A DNA stretch of 59,579 bases, taken from an uncultured Collinsella sp. Lineage in GTDB: Bacteria > Actinomycetota > Coriobacteriia > Coriobacteriales > Coriobacteriaceae. The notes under the pieces are model-generated. The model saw only the letters and a list, made by a program, of their open reading frames with translations, had not been told where the DNA came from and ran no database searches. This document shows, piece after piece, positions 46,171 through 54,243 of this stretch. The stretch covers positions 1 to 59,579 of the forward strand of contig CAJLVJ010000005.1 of NCBI GenBank assembly GCA_905210085.1, given 5' to 3'. A program made the position numbers and the translations under genes. Each line of letters starts with the position of its first letter. Positions within the stretch are counted from its first letter, which is position 1.

Positions 46171-47646
46171 GTGTTTGATTCCCTGAGCGATCGCCTCAAC
46201 GACACATTTGACCGCCTGCGCGGCAAGGGTAAGCTGACCGAGGCCGATATCACCTCTGCCATGCGCGACATTCGCATGGCGTTGCTCGAGGCCGACGTCA
46301 ACTTTAAGGTCGTCAAGGAGTTTGTCGCCAAGACCAAGGAGCGCTGCATGACCGCCGAGGTCATGGAGTCGCTGTCACCGGCGCAAAACGTCGTCAAGAT
46401 CGTGCTCGACGAGCTCACCGAGATGCTCGGTTCCACCGAGAGCAAGCTCGTCTTTAGCAACCGCATCCCCAATGTCATCATGCTCGTGGGCCTGCAGGGC
46501 TCCGGTAAGACTACGGCAGCCGTAAAGCTGGCTTATCTGCTCAAGAAGCAGGGTCGCTCACCGCTACTCGCCGCGTGCGACGTCTATCGTCCTGCCGCTG
46601 CCGACCAGCTGGCCACGCTTGGCGGAGAGATCGGCGTGCCGGTCTTCCGCGGTGACGGCGAGCACCCGGTCGATATCGCCAAGGGCGCCATCCAGGAGGC
46701 CGTCGACCACCTGCGCGACGTGGTCATCGTCGATACCGCCGGTCGCCTGCAGATCGACGAGCAGATGATGCAGGAGGCCGTGGATATCAAGAAGGCCGTC
46801 AAGCCCGATCAGGTGCTGATGGTCGTTGATGCCATGACCGGTCAGGATATCGTCAACGTCGTCTCGACCTTCGCCGAGCGCACCGACTTTGACGGCGTGA
46901 TCATCTCCAAGCTCGACGGCGATGCCCGTGGCGGCGGCGCGCTTTCCGTGCGCCAGGTGACCGGCAAGCCCATCAAGTTCGTGAGCATGGGCGAGAAGCC
47001 CGATTCGCTGGAGCCGTTCTATCCCGATCGTATGGCCAAGCGCATTCTTGGCATGGGCGACGTTGTCGGCATTATCGAGAAGGCCCAGGAGGCGGCCGAC
47101 GCCGAGCAGCTCGAGGCTGCCGAGCGAATGCTGCGCGAGGGCTTCACCATGAACGACATGCTCGACCAGATGAAGGCCGTCAAGAAGATGGGCGGCATGA
47201 AGGGCATCCTGGGCATGCTCCCCGGCGGCCAGCGTGCGCTCAACCAGATGGGTGGCAACCTGGACGAGGGCATCTTCGATAAGAACGAGGCCATTATCAT
47301 GTCGATGACCAAGGAGGAGCGTCTGCGTCCCTCCATCATTAATGGCCAGCGCCGTGCCCGCATTGCCAAGGGCGCCGGCGTGACCCCCACCGAGGTCAAT
47401 AGCCTTATGAAGCAGTGGGGCGAGATGAACAAGATGATGGGCCGCATGCGCACGATGGCCAATCAGGCACAGGCCGGCGGCAAGAAGGGCAAAAAGGGTA
47501 AGAAGGGCAAAAAGATGCGTATGCCCAATATTCCCGGCCTAGATGCCATGGGTCTGGGCGGTATGGGTGGCCTGGGAACGGGCGGCCCCAAGTCCGATAT
47601 GGACCTGCTGCGCCAGATGGAAGCGCAGATGCGCAACAAGAAGTAA
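46171..47646 (+). CDS. ffh: Signal recognition particle protein Ffh
   Basis: The 491-residue protein starts at GTG. The NG domain has GLQGSGKTTAAVKLAYLLKK (about 108), DVYRPAAADQLATLG, DTAGRLQIDEQMMQEA and SKLDGDARGGGALS. The methionine-rich M domain (about 300-430) has MLDQMKAVKKMGGMKGILGM then LPGG, and RRARIAKGAGVTPTEVN. The C-terminus has a Lys-Gly stretch (GGKKGKKGKKGKK), then a Met/Gly tail, an extension likely to touch 4.5S RNA. A terminator follows. Confidence 0.95.
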   Translation: MFDSLSDRLNDTFDRLRGKGKLTEADITSAMRDIRMALLEADVNFKVVKEFVAKTKERCMTAEVMESLSPAQNVVKIVLDELTEMLGSTESKLVFSNRIPNVIMLVGLQGSGKTTAAVKLAYLLKKQGRSPLLAACDVYRPAAADQLATLGGEIGVPVFRGDGEHPVDIAKGAIQEAVDHLRDVVIVDTAGRLQIDEQMMQEAVDIKKAVKPDQVLMVVDAMTGQDIVNVVSTFAERTDFDGVIISKLDGDARGGGALSVRQVTGKPIKFVSMGEKPDSLEPFYPDRMAKRILGMGDVVGIIEKAQEAADAEQLEAAERMLREGFTMNDMLDQMKAVKKMGGMKGILGMLPGGQRALNQMGGNLDEGIFDKNEAIIMSMTKEERLRPSIINGQRRARIAKGAGVTPTEVNSLMKQWGEMNKMMGRMRTMANQAQAGGKKGKKGKKGKKMRMPNIPGLDAMGLGGMGGLGTGGPKSDMDLLRQMEAQMRNKK

Positions 47647-47669
47647 CGACTAGTTGAGTCGTGTATGAC

Positions 47670-47703
47670 GAAGGCCGCCTGGATGGTATTCCAGGCGGCC
47701 TTC
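47670..47703 (+). terminator. Bidirectional terminator after ffh
   Basis: GAAGGCCGCCTGGA pairs perfectly with TCCAGGCGGCCTTC around a six-base loop. It lies between convergent ffh and the DUF134-NifX gene; only a weak T content follows. Confidence 0.7.
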
Positions 47704-47773
47704 GCCGTTTGTTCGCCGTTTATTCGCTGGTTGTCGCACGCGTGGAAGCGCGTTCTCGACGAGGTGCTTGCCG

Positions 47774-48538
47774 CTAGTGACAGCCGCAGCCTTCGTGTCC
47801 GTCATGGTCGTGGTGACCGTGGCAGCCGCAGGACTCGCCATGCTCGTGGATGTGCTCGTGATCATGTCCATGGCAGTCGCAGGTGGCCTCGCCGTTCTGT
47901 GCGAGCGTGCCGGCGATAAGTGCCTCGACGCAAGTGTCGCAGTTGCCCTGGGCACCTGCGTATACCGTGATGCCGGCTTGTGCAAGCGCGTTGATAGCGC
48001 CACCGCCGATACCGCCGCAGATGAGCGCGTCCACGCCGCCGTTGGCGAGCAGACCCGCTAGGGCGCCGTGACCGGTGCCGCCGGTGCCCACGACCTGCTC
48101 GTTGAGCACCTTGCCGTCCTCAATGTCGTAGATCTTGAACTGCTCGCTGCGGCCAAAGTGCATAAAGATGTTGCCGTTGTCGTACGTGGTTGCCACCCTC
48201 ATGGTGTCGACCTCCTTTGCTGGCCATGCGGCCGTTGTCGTGGTGATGGGGGAGTACGCGATGTTTCCGCCTTCGATGACGATCGCCCGTCCATTGACCA
48301 GCGCGTTTGCCACCTTGCGATGCGCGCGGCTGCAGATTGCCGCCACCGTGGCGCGGGCAATGCCCATGCACTGGGCGACTTCCTCCTGATTGAGGCCTTC
48401 CAGGTCGCATAGGCGCAGGACCTCGAGCTCGTCGACTGTCATATCGATAGCGTCTCCGCTCGCCAGGCCATCGGGGGTAAAACCGCGATATTCGGGGATG
48501 ATCCCAACACGGCGCAATTTTTCGCGTCTTCCTGCCAT
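47774..48538 (-). CDS. DUF134 HTH fused to a NifX/NifB-type cofactor domain, with a His/Cys tail
   Basis: From ATG 48538 (GGAGAG upstream) the product is 254 residues. Residues 1-95 are DUF134: MAGRREKLRRVGIIPEYRGF, MTVDELEVLRLCDLEGLNQE and ECMGIARATVAAICSRAHRK-like helix-turn-helix. Residues 112-215 are the NifX/dinitrogenase cofactor fold (YDNGNIFMHFGRSEQFKIYD and CGGIGGGAINALAQAGITVY). The tail from 218 is packed with Cys and His (CDCHGHDHEHIHEHGE), a probable metal site. These are usually separate neighbouring genes. A metal- or cofactor-responsive regulator is the likely role. Two matching palindromes lie upstream. Confidence 0.85.
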   Translation of the reverse strand: MAGRREKLRRVGIIPEYRGFTPDGLASGDAIDMTVDELEVLRLCDLEGLNQEEVAQCMGIARATVAAICSRAHRKVANALVNGRAIVIEGGNIAYSPITTTTAAWPAKEVDTMRVATTYDNGNIFMHFGRSEQFKIYDIEDGKVLNEQVVGTGGTGHGALAGLLANGGVDALICGGIGGGAINALAQAGITVYAGAQGNCDTCVEALIAGTLAQNGEATCDCHGHDHEHIHEHGESCGCHGHHDHDGHEGCGCH

Positions 48539-48551
48539 ACACTCTCCAAAT

Positions 48552-48618
48552 CTGACATATGTCAGTAATAGGATAGCGCGCATGCGGAAGCGTACAAGCT
48601 ATTTTTGGCATATGTCAG
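48552..48618. promoter_or_regulatory. Paired palindromic operators in the DUF134-NifX/thyA intergenic region
   Basis: CTGACATATGTCAG (48552-48565) is a perfect 14-base palindrome 14 bases upstream of the DUF134-NifX start. A second copy with two changed bases, TTGGCATATGTCAG, lies at 48605-48618, 53 bases away. The arrangement suits autoregulation by the helix-turn-helix protein. thyA is divergent, starting at 48756, with TACAAT (48716-48721) as its probable -10 box. Confidence 0.65.
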
Positions 48619-48755
48619 AAAAAGGCAAAGGTGTTCCGCTTGCGAATGCAGAGCCGTGCTACCGTGCATTGCGTGTGCCTACCCTAGTGTCCAATCCGAC
48701 ACTGCGCGCCTGGGCTACAATAAAAATCGCTTATAGGCGACTGACAGGAGGGTCA

Positions 48756-49604
48756 ATGAGCAAGGCTGATCAACAGTTTGTATCCATGTGCCGCGACATT
48801 CTGGACCATGGCACCACCACCGAGGGCCAAAAGGTCCGTCCGGTGTGGGAGGACGGCACCCCTGCCTATACCATTAAAAACTTTGGCGTTACGGCGCGCT
48901 ACGACCTGCGCGAGGAGTTCCCTGCGCTCACCCTGCGCCGCACGGCGCTTAAGTCTGCGATGGACGAGATTTTGTGGATCTATCAAAAGAAGTCCAATAA
49001 CGTCCATGACCTCAACAGCCATATTTGGGATGAGTGGGCCGACGAGACCGGCTCCATCGGCAAGGCCTACGGGTACCAGATTGGCCAGAAGAGCCATTAT
49101 GCCGAGGGCGATTTCGACCAGATGGACCGAGTGCTGTACGATCTTAAGCACACACCGTACAGTCGCCGCATCATGACCAACACGTATGTGTTTAGCGACC
49201 TGTCCGAGATGCACCTGTATCCGTGCGCGTACAGCGTGACCTATAACGTCACGCAGCGCCCGCAGGACGACAAGCCGACGCTCAACATGATTCTCAACCA
49301 GCGCAGCCAGGACATTTTGGCCGCGAACAACTGGAATGTGTGCCAGTACGCCATCTTGCTGATGATGGTTGCGCAGTCGATCGATATGATTCCCGGCGAG
49401 CTGCTGCATGTGATCGCCGACGCCCATATCTACGACCGTCATGTCGATATTGTCCGCGAACTTATCGAGCGTCCGCAGTTTGCGGCGCCTAAGGTAACGC
49501 TTAACCCCGACGTGCACGATTTCTATGCGTTTACGACCGACGACCTGATTGTGGAGGGCTACGAGCACGGTCCGCAGGTCAAGAACATTCCCATTGCGGT
49601 GTAG
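48756..49604 (+). CDS. thyA: Thymidylate synthase
   Basis: From ATG 48756 (ACAGGAGGG upstream) the product is 282 residues. It has IGKAYGYQIGQKSHYAEGDF, the arginine loop YSRRIMTNTY, the catalytic Cys157 in EMHLYPCAYSVTYNV, and RSQDILAANNWNVCQYAILL. It methylates dUMP to dTMP using methylene-tetrahydrofolate, producing dihydrofolate for the reductase encoded next. An open frame runs far upstream, but the conserved N-terminus begins here. The order thyA-folA is common. Confidence 0.93.
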   Translation: MSKADQQFVSMCRDILDHGTTTEGQKVRPVWEDGTPAYTIKNFGVTARYDLREEFPALTLRRTALKSAMDEILWIYQKKSNNVHDLNSHIWDEWADETGSIGKAYGYQIGQKSHYAEGDFDQMDRVLYDLKHTPYSRRIMTNTYVFSDLSEMHLYPCAYSVTYNVTQRPQDDKPTLNMILNQRSQDILAANNWNVCQYAILLMMVAQSIDMIPGELLHVIADAHIYDRHVDIVRELIERPQFAAPKVTLNPDVHDFYAFTTDDLIVEGYEHGPQVKNIPIAV

Positions 49605-49613
49605 GTGGTGCTC

Positions 49614-50132
49614 ATGACGTGTAAGCTATCTGCTATCGTTGCCGTGTGTGACGATTGGGGCATTGGGTGCGAGGGCGACATGGTGGTGTCCAATCGCGCC
49701 GACATGCGCCATTTTGTGGCCTGCACCAAGGGCTGCCCGGTCATCATGGGGCGCAAGACGCTGCTGAGTTTTCCCGGTGGGCGTCCACTTAAGAACCGTC
49801 GCAATATCGTGCTTACCCGCGACGAGGATTTTGCTGTCGAGGGCGTCGACGTGGTGCATAGCATCGACGAGGCGCTCGCCGCGGTTGCCGATGAGCCCGT
49901 TGCCTGGGTGATCGGCGGCGACGAGGTGTATCGGCAGTTTTTGCCGTATTGCGCCGAGGCCGAGGTCACGCACAACCATTGCACTCATGCCGTGGACACG
50001 TACTTTCCCGATTTGGACGCCGATCCCGCGTGGGAGATTGCGTGGCGTGGCGGTGTTGCCACGATTGCCTCGGGCGAGGGCGACGAGGGTGTCGATTATG
50101 AGTTCGTGACGTATCGTCGCGTTGAGGCGTAA
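49614..50132 (+). CDS. folA: Dihydrofolate reductase
   Basis: From ATG 49614 (AGGTGG five bases upstream) the product is 172 residues: SAIVAVCDDWGIGCEGDMVV, VIMGRKTLLSFPGGRPLKNR then RNIVLT, and WVIGGDEVYRQFLPYCAEAE. It regenerates tetrahydrofolate after thymidylate synthesis. Met20-loop and G-R-K-T NADPH motifs are intact. GTG 49605 is possible but immediately abuts thyA. Nine bases separate it from thyA, so they share a transcript. Confidence 0.9.
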   Translation: MTCKLSAIVAVCDDWGIGCEGDMVVSNRADMRHFVACTKGCPVIMGRKTLLSFPGGRPLKNRRNIVLTRDEDFAVEGVDVVHSIDEALAAVADEPVAWVIGGDEVYRQFLPYCAEAEVTHNHCTHAVDTYFPDLDADPAWEIAWRGGVATIASGEGDEGVDYEFVTYRRVEA

Positions 50133-50176
50133 ATCGCCTGGCGTGAACGGTATTATCGGGTTGATTGAATGTATGG

Positions 50177-50199
50177 GGCGGCGCTTAGCGTCGCCTCGT
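50177..50199 (+). terminator. Hairpin after folA
   Basis: GGCGGCGCT pairs with AGCGTCGCC (one G-U pair) and is followed by TCGTTT. A plausible terminator of thyA-folA, 44 bases after the folA stop. Confidence 0.55.
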
Positions 50200-50241
50200 T
50201 TGGTATAGATGTGCTGTAAAGAAGGGTGCGGGCAGGCTGCT

Positions 50242-51156
50242 ATGACTGATGCCGTTGAGGTTCTGCGAATTGATTCGCTCGAGGACGAGCGGCTCGATGC
50301 CTACGTGCGACTGACCGAGCGTGAGCTGCGCTGCGTGCTAGAGCCGCAAAAGGGCATCTTTATCGCCGAGAGTGCCAAGGTTATTGAGCGCGCGGTGCGT
50401 GCCGGATACGAGCCGGTGAGCTTTCTTTTGGGCGAACGCTGGCTCGACCAGATGATGCCGCTGTTTGAGCGCCTGGTTGTGCGCGAGGGCGCAGGTCCGG
50501 TTCCTGTGTTCGTGGCTTCCATGGAACTCATGGAGCAGCTGACGGGCTTTAACGTGACGCGCGGTGCGCTCGCGGCGTTTCGTCGCCCGCGGCAGATTCC
50601 GGTTGATGAGTTCTTGGGTGGCGTCGTCGAGGCGGCGGGGGAGCGCCCGGTGCGCGTGTGCGTGCTCGAGGGTATTGTTGATCACACCAATGTTGGCGCG
50701 ATTTTCCGCTCGGCTGCCGCATTGAACGTTGACGGTATTTTGGTCAGCCCGACGTGCTGCGACCCGCTGTACCGTCGCTCGGCCCGCGTGAGCATGGGCA
50801 CCGTGTTTCAGGTGCCGTGGACGCGCATTGGGAGTGAGGCGCGCGTGTGGCCGCATGATGGCTTGGCCGCGCTTCATGATGCCGGCTTTTCGTGTGCCGC
50901 TATGGCGTTGACGGACGACTCTGTTTCGCTTGATGATCCTGTGCTGCAGAAGATTGATCGCTTGGCGATTTTTATGGGCACCGAAGGTGCCGGCTTAGGC
51001 GTTAAAACTATTGCTGGCTGTGACCGCGCCGTGCGCATTCCGATGGCGCACGGGGTCGATTCGCTCAACGTGGCCGCGGCGAGTGCCGTCGCCTTTTGGC
51101 AGCTGTGCCCGCACGTGAGCAATGAGTATCACTACCAGCCGGGTTTGTATCACTAG
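50242..51156 (+). CDS. SpoU/TrmH-family RNA 2'-O-methyltransferase
   Basis: The 304-residue product (ATG 50242; ATG 50209 adds 11) has the SpoU motifs: CVLEGIVDHTNVGAIFRSAA (motif 1, with N and R), IFMGTEGAGLGVKTI (motif 2) and RIPMAHGVDSLNVAAASAVA (motif 3). The N-terminal domain (about 20-120) is a substrate-recognition region like that in rRNA-type enzymes. It methylates the ribose of rRNA or tRNA with SAM; the exact site cannot be told. Single gene, preceded by the folA terminator. Confidence 0.88.
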   Translation: MTDAVEVLRIDSLEDERLDAYVRLTERELRCVLEPQKGIFIAESAKVIERAVRAGYEPVSFLLGERWLDQMMPLFERLVVREGAGPVPVFVASMELMEQLTGFNVTRGALAAFRRPRQIPVDEFLGGVVEAAGERPVRVCVLEGIVDHTNVGAIFRSAAALNVDGILVSPTCCDPLYRRSARVSMGTVFQVPWTRIGSEARVWPHDGLAALHDAGFSCAAMALTDDSVSLDDPVLQKIDRLAIFMGTEGAGLGVKTIAGCDRAVRIPMAHGVDSLNVAAASAVAFWQLCPHVSNEYHYQPGLYH

Positions 51157-51167
51157 GTGCGTGTTGT

Positions 51168-51197
51168 CTCCGGGCCTTGTCGGCGGAGGTGTTTTTA
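51168..51197 (+). terminator. Hairpin with T-run after the SpoU methyltransferase gene
   Basis: CTCCG pairs with CGGAG around an 11-base loop, then GTGTTTTT. Short stem, so a weak terminator. Confidence 0.45.
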
Positions 51198-51281
51198 TAG
51201 TCTTCGTTCGGTGCTAGGCTGTCATGGGTGTAATTATTATCAGACGTTTTGACGTTTGACGTGCGCTTTTGGGGAGGGCGT

Positions 51282-52631
51282 GTGGCTAAGAAATCTACGG
51301 CTATCGATGTAACGCAGGGTGTCATTTGGCAACAGCTGCTGTCGCTGTGCGTCCCCATCTTCTTTAGTTCGTTTTTTCAACAGGCTTACACGCTTATCGG
51401 TACGTATATCGTCGGCCAGTTTGGCGGCAAGCTCGCACTGGGTGGCATTCAAGCCACGATGGTGCTCACCGAGCTCTGCATTGGCTTTTGCGTTGGCGTC
51501 GGCGCCGGCTGCGCGGTCATTACCGGTCAGTATTTTGGCCAGCACGATGATGAGCGACTGAGTCGTTCGGTCCACACGGCCATGACGCTCGCGCTGGTGG
51601 GCGGTATCGTCTTCTCCATTCTCGGCATAGTGTTCGCTGAGCCCATGCTCGTTTTGATGAATACGCCGCATGAGCTTCTTGCCGAGGGCGTTGCCTATGC
51701 TCGTTGCTACTTTGCCGCCATGGTTGCGGCGCTGCTGCTCAATATGGGAACGGCACTGCTGCGCGCCGTGGGCGACACGCGCGGGCCTGCTGTGATCATC
51801 GCTTCCGGCTGCCTTGTTAATGCGGTGCTGGATGTCATCTTCGTTGCTGTGCTTCATATGGAGGCTCTGGGCTGCGGCATCGCGGTGGCGCTGACCATTT
51901 GCTCCAACGCCACGATGATCGTGATTCGCATGATGCACGCGCCGGGTGCGTGGCGGCTTTCACTGTCCAAGCTCGGCATTGATCCTGGCATTTGTAAGAG
52001 CATGATTTCGTGTGGTCTGCCGCTTGGCTTTCAGTCTGCTGCGTATTCGATTTCCAACGTTTTGATTCAGGTGTCGGTCAACTCGTTTGGTGCCGATGTC
52101 ACCACCGCGTGGGGTCTTTCGGGCCGCCTGGATGGCATTGTCTGGATGGTTACCGAGGCGCTCGGCGTGTCGATCACCACGTTCTCGGCACAGAACTTTG
52201 GTGCGCGCAACTACGAGCGCATGCGCAAGGGCTACCATACGTCGCTCGTGCTGTCGTTTATGCTCATTGGTGGCCTGTCTGCCGTGCTGCTGGTGTTCTC
52301 GGGTCCGTTGTCGCGTCTGTTTGTCGACGATGCTTCGATTTCGGCGTACACCACGACGATTCTTCATTTTATCGCGCCGTTCTACGCGATCTTCTCGATT
52401 ATCGAGAACGCGTCGGGCTCCATTCGCGGCGCTGGCGTGAGCTTGCAGCCTATGATGCTCACCATCTTTGGCACCGTTGTCTTGAGGGTGATCTGGGTGT
52501 TTGCGATCATGCCGTTTGATCCTTCGCTTGAGCACCTGCTGCTTGTCTACCCCGTAACCTGGGTAATCACCGCCATGATGTTCACCGTCTACCATCACAG
52601 CGGCAACTGGCTAGGCCGCGCCACCGCCTAA
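51282..52631 (+). CDS. MATE-family multidrug/cation efflux transporter
   Basis: From GTG 51282 (GGGGAGGG upstream) the product is 449 residues with about twelve membrane helices. MATE landmarks are LSLCVPIFFSSFFQQAYTLI, GQFGGKLALGGIQATMVL, GAGCAVITGQYFGQHDDERL and NMGTALLRAVGDTRGPAVI in the first half. In the second half are GLPLGFQSAAYSISNVLIQV and TFSAQNFGARNYERMRKGY. It exports drugs or organic cations using a proton or sodium gradient. Substrate unknown. A REP-flanked transposase gene follows. Confidence 0.88.
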   Translation: MAKKSTAIDVTQGVIWQQLLSLCVPIFFSSFFQQAYTLIGTYIVGQFGGKLALGGIQATMVLTELCIGFCVGVGAGCAVITGQYFGQHDDERLSRSVHTAMTLALVGGIVFSILGIVFAEPMLVLMNTPHELLAEGVAYARCYFAAMVAALLLNMGTALLRAVGDTRGPAVIIASGCLVNAVLDVIFVAVLHMEALGCGIAVALTICSNATMIVIRMMHAPGAWRLSLSKLGIDPGICKSMISCGLPLGFQSAAYSISNVLIQVSVNSFGADVTTAWGLSGRLDGIVWMVTEALGVSITTFSAQNFGARNYERMRKGYHTSLVLSFMLIGGLSAVLLVFSGPLSRLFVDDASISAYTTTILHFIAPFYAIFSIIENASGSIRGAGVSLQPMMLTIFGTVVLRVIWVFAIMPFDPSLEHLLLVYPVTWVITAMMFTVYHHSGNWLGRATA

Positions 52632-52663
52632 TTGATCCGTAGGGGACGGAGGAAAACGCACTT

Positions 52664-52710
52664 GGCACTTGGGGACGTTCCTTTTCTGCCGGCACTTTGG
52701 GACACTCCTT
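52664..52710. repeat. Left REP pair
   Basis: Two direct REP units lie in tandem: GGCACTTGGGGACGTTCC, then GGCACTTTGGGACACTCC. The 47-base block is the reverse complement of the right pair with about three mismatches. The GGGGACGTTC core matches the palindrome after rpoD. Confidence 0.75.
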
Positions 52711-52839
52711 GTAAGGCCGTTTCGTCGTTTTTCGGAGAATCTGCCTGGCTTGCCCTGTAAACTGTCAGCACGGGCTTAGCAAATTAGATCGTCCGCGCCT
52801 ATCAGATGTTGCCCGGTGGGTTTGTGATGGGAGGGCGAT

Positions 52840-53610
52840 ATGCCAAGAACAGGTCGAGTCGTTTCGTTGACGGGCTATAACCACATTATCGCACGTGGTA
52901 ATGGTGGCATCTGCATCTTTGAAGACGACGAAGATCGATATCGGATCCTTACGTTGTTCGAGGAAAAGCTAGTTGGGAATGGTGTCGGCGTTATCGCGTG
53001 GTGTCTCATGTCGAATCATTTTCATCTTATGGTTGATGATCCTCATGGGAAGATATCTTCGTGTATGAGCGGCGTTCTTACGTCGTATGCGATGTATTTC
53101 AATCGCAAAACCGACCGAGTTGGGCATTTATTCCAAGATAGATTTACTAATATTCCGGTCGAGAATGATGCGCAGGCAATTTCACTTGCGGACTACATTC
53201 ATATGAATCCGGTCAAGGCGGGCGTTTCGGCCGCCGACAATTATCGTTGGTCCAGTTATCGGGCTTATGCTTATGGCTACGATTCGTTTGGGTTTTGCGA
53301 CCCTGGCCTTGTTCTGGATCTTGTGGGTGGCTCGCTTGAGTATCGGCACTATTTTGCCGATCGAATTGACCAGGCTCCCTACGATGCTGAACCTCGACCG
53401 CGCATTCTGGACGATGAAGCTCTTGAGGTCGCTAAGGGAATTGCTTTCCCCACAGCTCTTCCTGAGCTTGCATCCATGAAGCCTTCCGAGCGTAGACCTA
53501 TTCTCTGCAAAATGAGAAAAGCTGGCCTTACGATAAATCAGATCGTGAGGGTCGTTGGCATTGGTCGTACGTCTGTTGTTTCTGGTACGGCAGGTTGGAA
53601 TGAAGGATAG
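52840..53610 (+). CDS. REP-associated tyrosine transposase (RAYT), Y1 family
   Basis: The 256-residue protein starts at ATG 52840 with GGGAGGG upstream. It has the HUH motif in AWCLMSNHFHLMVDD (N-H-F-H) and the catalytic tyrosine region in LADYIHMNPVKAGV and NYRWSSYRAYAYG. The N-terminal GYNHIIARGNGGICIFEDDE is the typical RAYT opening. A C-terminal helix-turn-helix-like part (LTINQIVRVVGIGRTSVV) may bind DNA. RAYTs cleave and move REP hairpins as single strands. It appears intact. GC is lower than the core genes. Confidence 0.9.
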   Translation: MPRTGRVVSLTGYNHIIARGNGGICIFEDDEDRYRILTLFEEKLVGNGVGVIAWCLMSNHFHLMVDDPHGKISSCMSGVLTSYAMYFNRKTDRVGHLFQDRFTNIPVENDAQAISLADYIHMNPVKAGVSAADNYRWSSYRAYAYGYDSFGFCDPGLVLDLVGGSLEYRHYFADRIDQAPYDAEPRPRILDDEALEVAKGIAFPTALPELASMKPSERRPILCKMRKAGLTINQIVRVVGIGRTSVVSGTAGWNEG

Positions 53611-53631
53611 ATTTCTGGACTGTTGGCACAC

Positions 53632-53677
53632 AGGAGTGTCCCCAAGTGCCGGCAGAAAAGGAACGTCCCTAAGTGCC
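53632..53677. repeat. Right REP pair (inverted)
   Basis: AGGAGTGTCCCCAAGTGCC followed by GGCAGAAAAGGAACGTCCC and TAAGTGCC: the inverse of the left pair. It begins 21 bases after the transposase stop and ends three bases before the end of the adenosyltransferase gene on the other strand. Confidence 0.75.
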
Positions 53678-53680
53678 GGA

Positions 53681-54166
53681 TTAGTATTCGATGCCTTGGC
53701 GGGCTAGGAGTCCTTCGTCGAAGTAGTGTTTGATGGGGCGCATTTCGGTGACAAGGTCGGCGAGGTTCGCGAGGGGCAGCAAGCCCCGGCCGGTGAGCAC
53801 GAGCTCCGTGGTGGCGGGCTTTATCGCGATCAGCGCTTCGACATCCTCGCGCGTCACGAAGCCGCGGCGCATGGCCTCGCCGAGTTCATCCAAAATCAGA
53901 ACGTCGACCTGTGATATCTGCTCGCATGCGAGCTCCATGATCTGCGCGGCGCAAGCCTCGGGTGTGTCGCGGTCGGCTTGTACGATGCGTAGCCCTAAAC
54001 GAGGTGCTTCATCATGTTCGGCGCAGTGCAGCTTCTTGGCAAACTGAAGCATGAGCACGTTAAGTCCATAGCCCGTGGCACGCAGCGCGAGCCCCAGCGC
54101 AGCCGTCGTCTTGCCCTTGCCGTCGCCCGTATAGATTTGAACCTTGCCGACTTCCAGTGATGCCAT
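53681..54166 (-). CDS. cobO: CobO/BtuR-type cob(I)alamin adenosyltransferase
   Basis: The 161-residue product has the P-loop GKVQIYTGDGKGKTTAALGL and LDELGEAMRRGFVT, then VLTGRGLLPLANLADLVTEM. This is the CobA/CobO/BtuR family, which adenosylates corrinoids using ATP. AAAGGA precedes the ATG at 54166. It is about 30 residues shorter than many CobO proteins and alone, without other cobalamin genes in view, which suits corrinoid salvage. It runs divergently from ftsH. Confidence 0.88.
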   Translation of the reverse strand: MASLEVGKVQIYTGDGKGKTTAALGLALRATGYGLNVLMLQFAKKLHCAEHDEAPRLGLRIVQADRDTPEACAAQIMELACEQISQVDVLILDELGEAMRRGFVTREDVEALIAIKPATTELVLTGRGLLPLANLADLVTEMRPIKHYFDEGLLARQGIEY

Positions 54167-54243
54167 CTCTGTCCTTTCGTGCCCGGCGTCGGTTTATCGC
54201 CGTCCGGGTTGGGTATTCTAGATAGCATTATCAACCCCAGTAG

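Larger units (their letters stand above)
52664..53677. mobile_element. RAYT unit: REP-associated transposase gene between inverted REP pairs
   Basis: The transposase gene at 52840-53610 is bounded by REP pairs at 52664-52710 and 53632-53677, which are inverted copies of each other. This is the layout of a REP-associated tyrosine transposase locus: a single-copy, Y1/HUH-type gene that spreads the palindromes around it, as distinct from a multicopy insertion sequence. The same core motif is found at 32251-32296. Confidence 0.75.
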
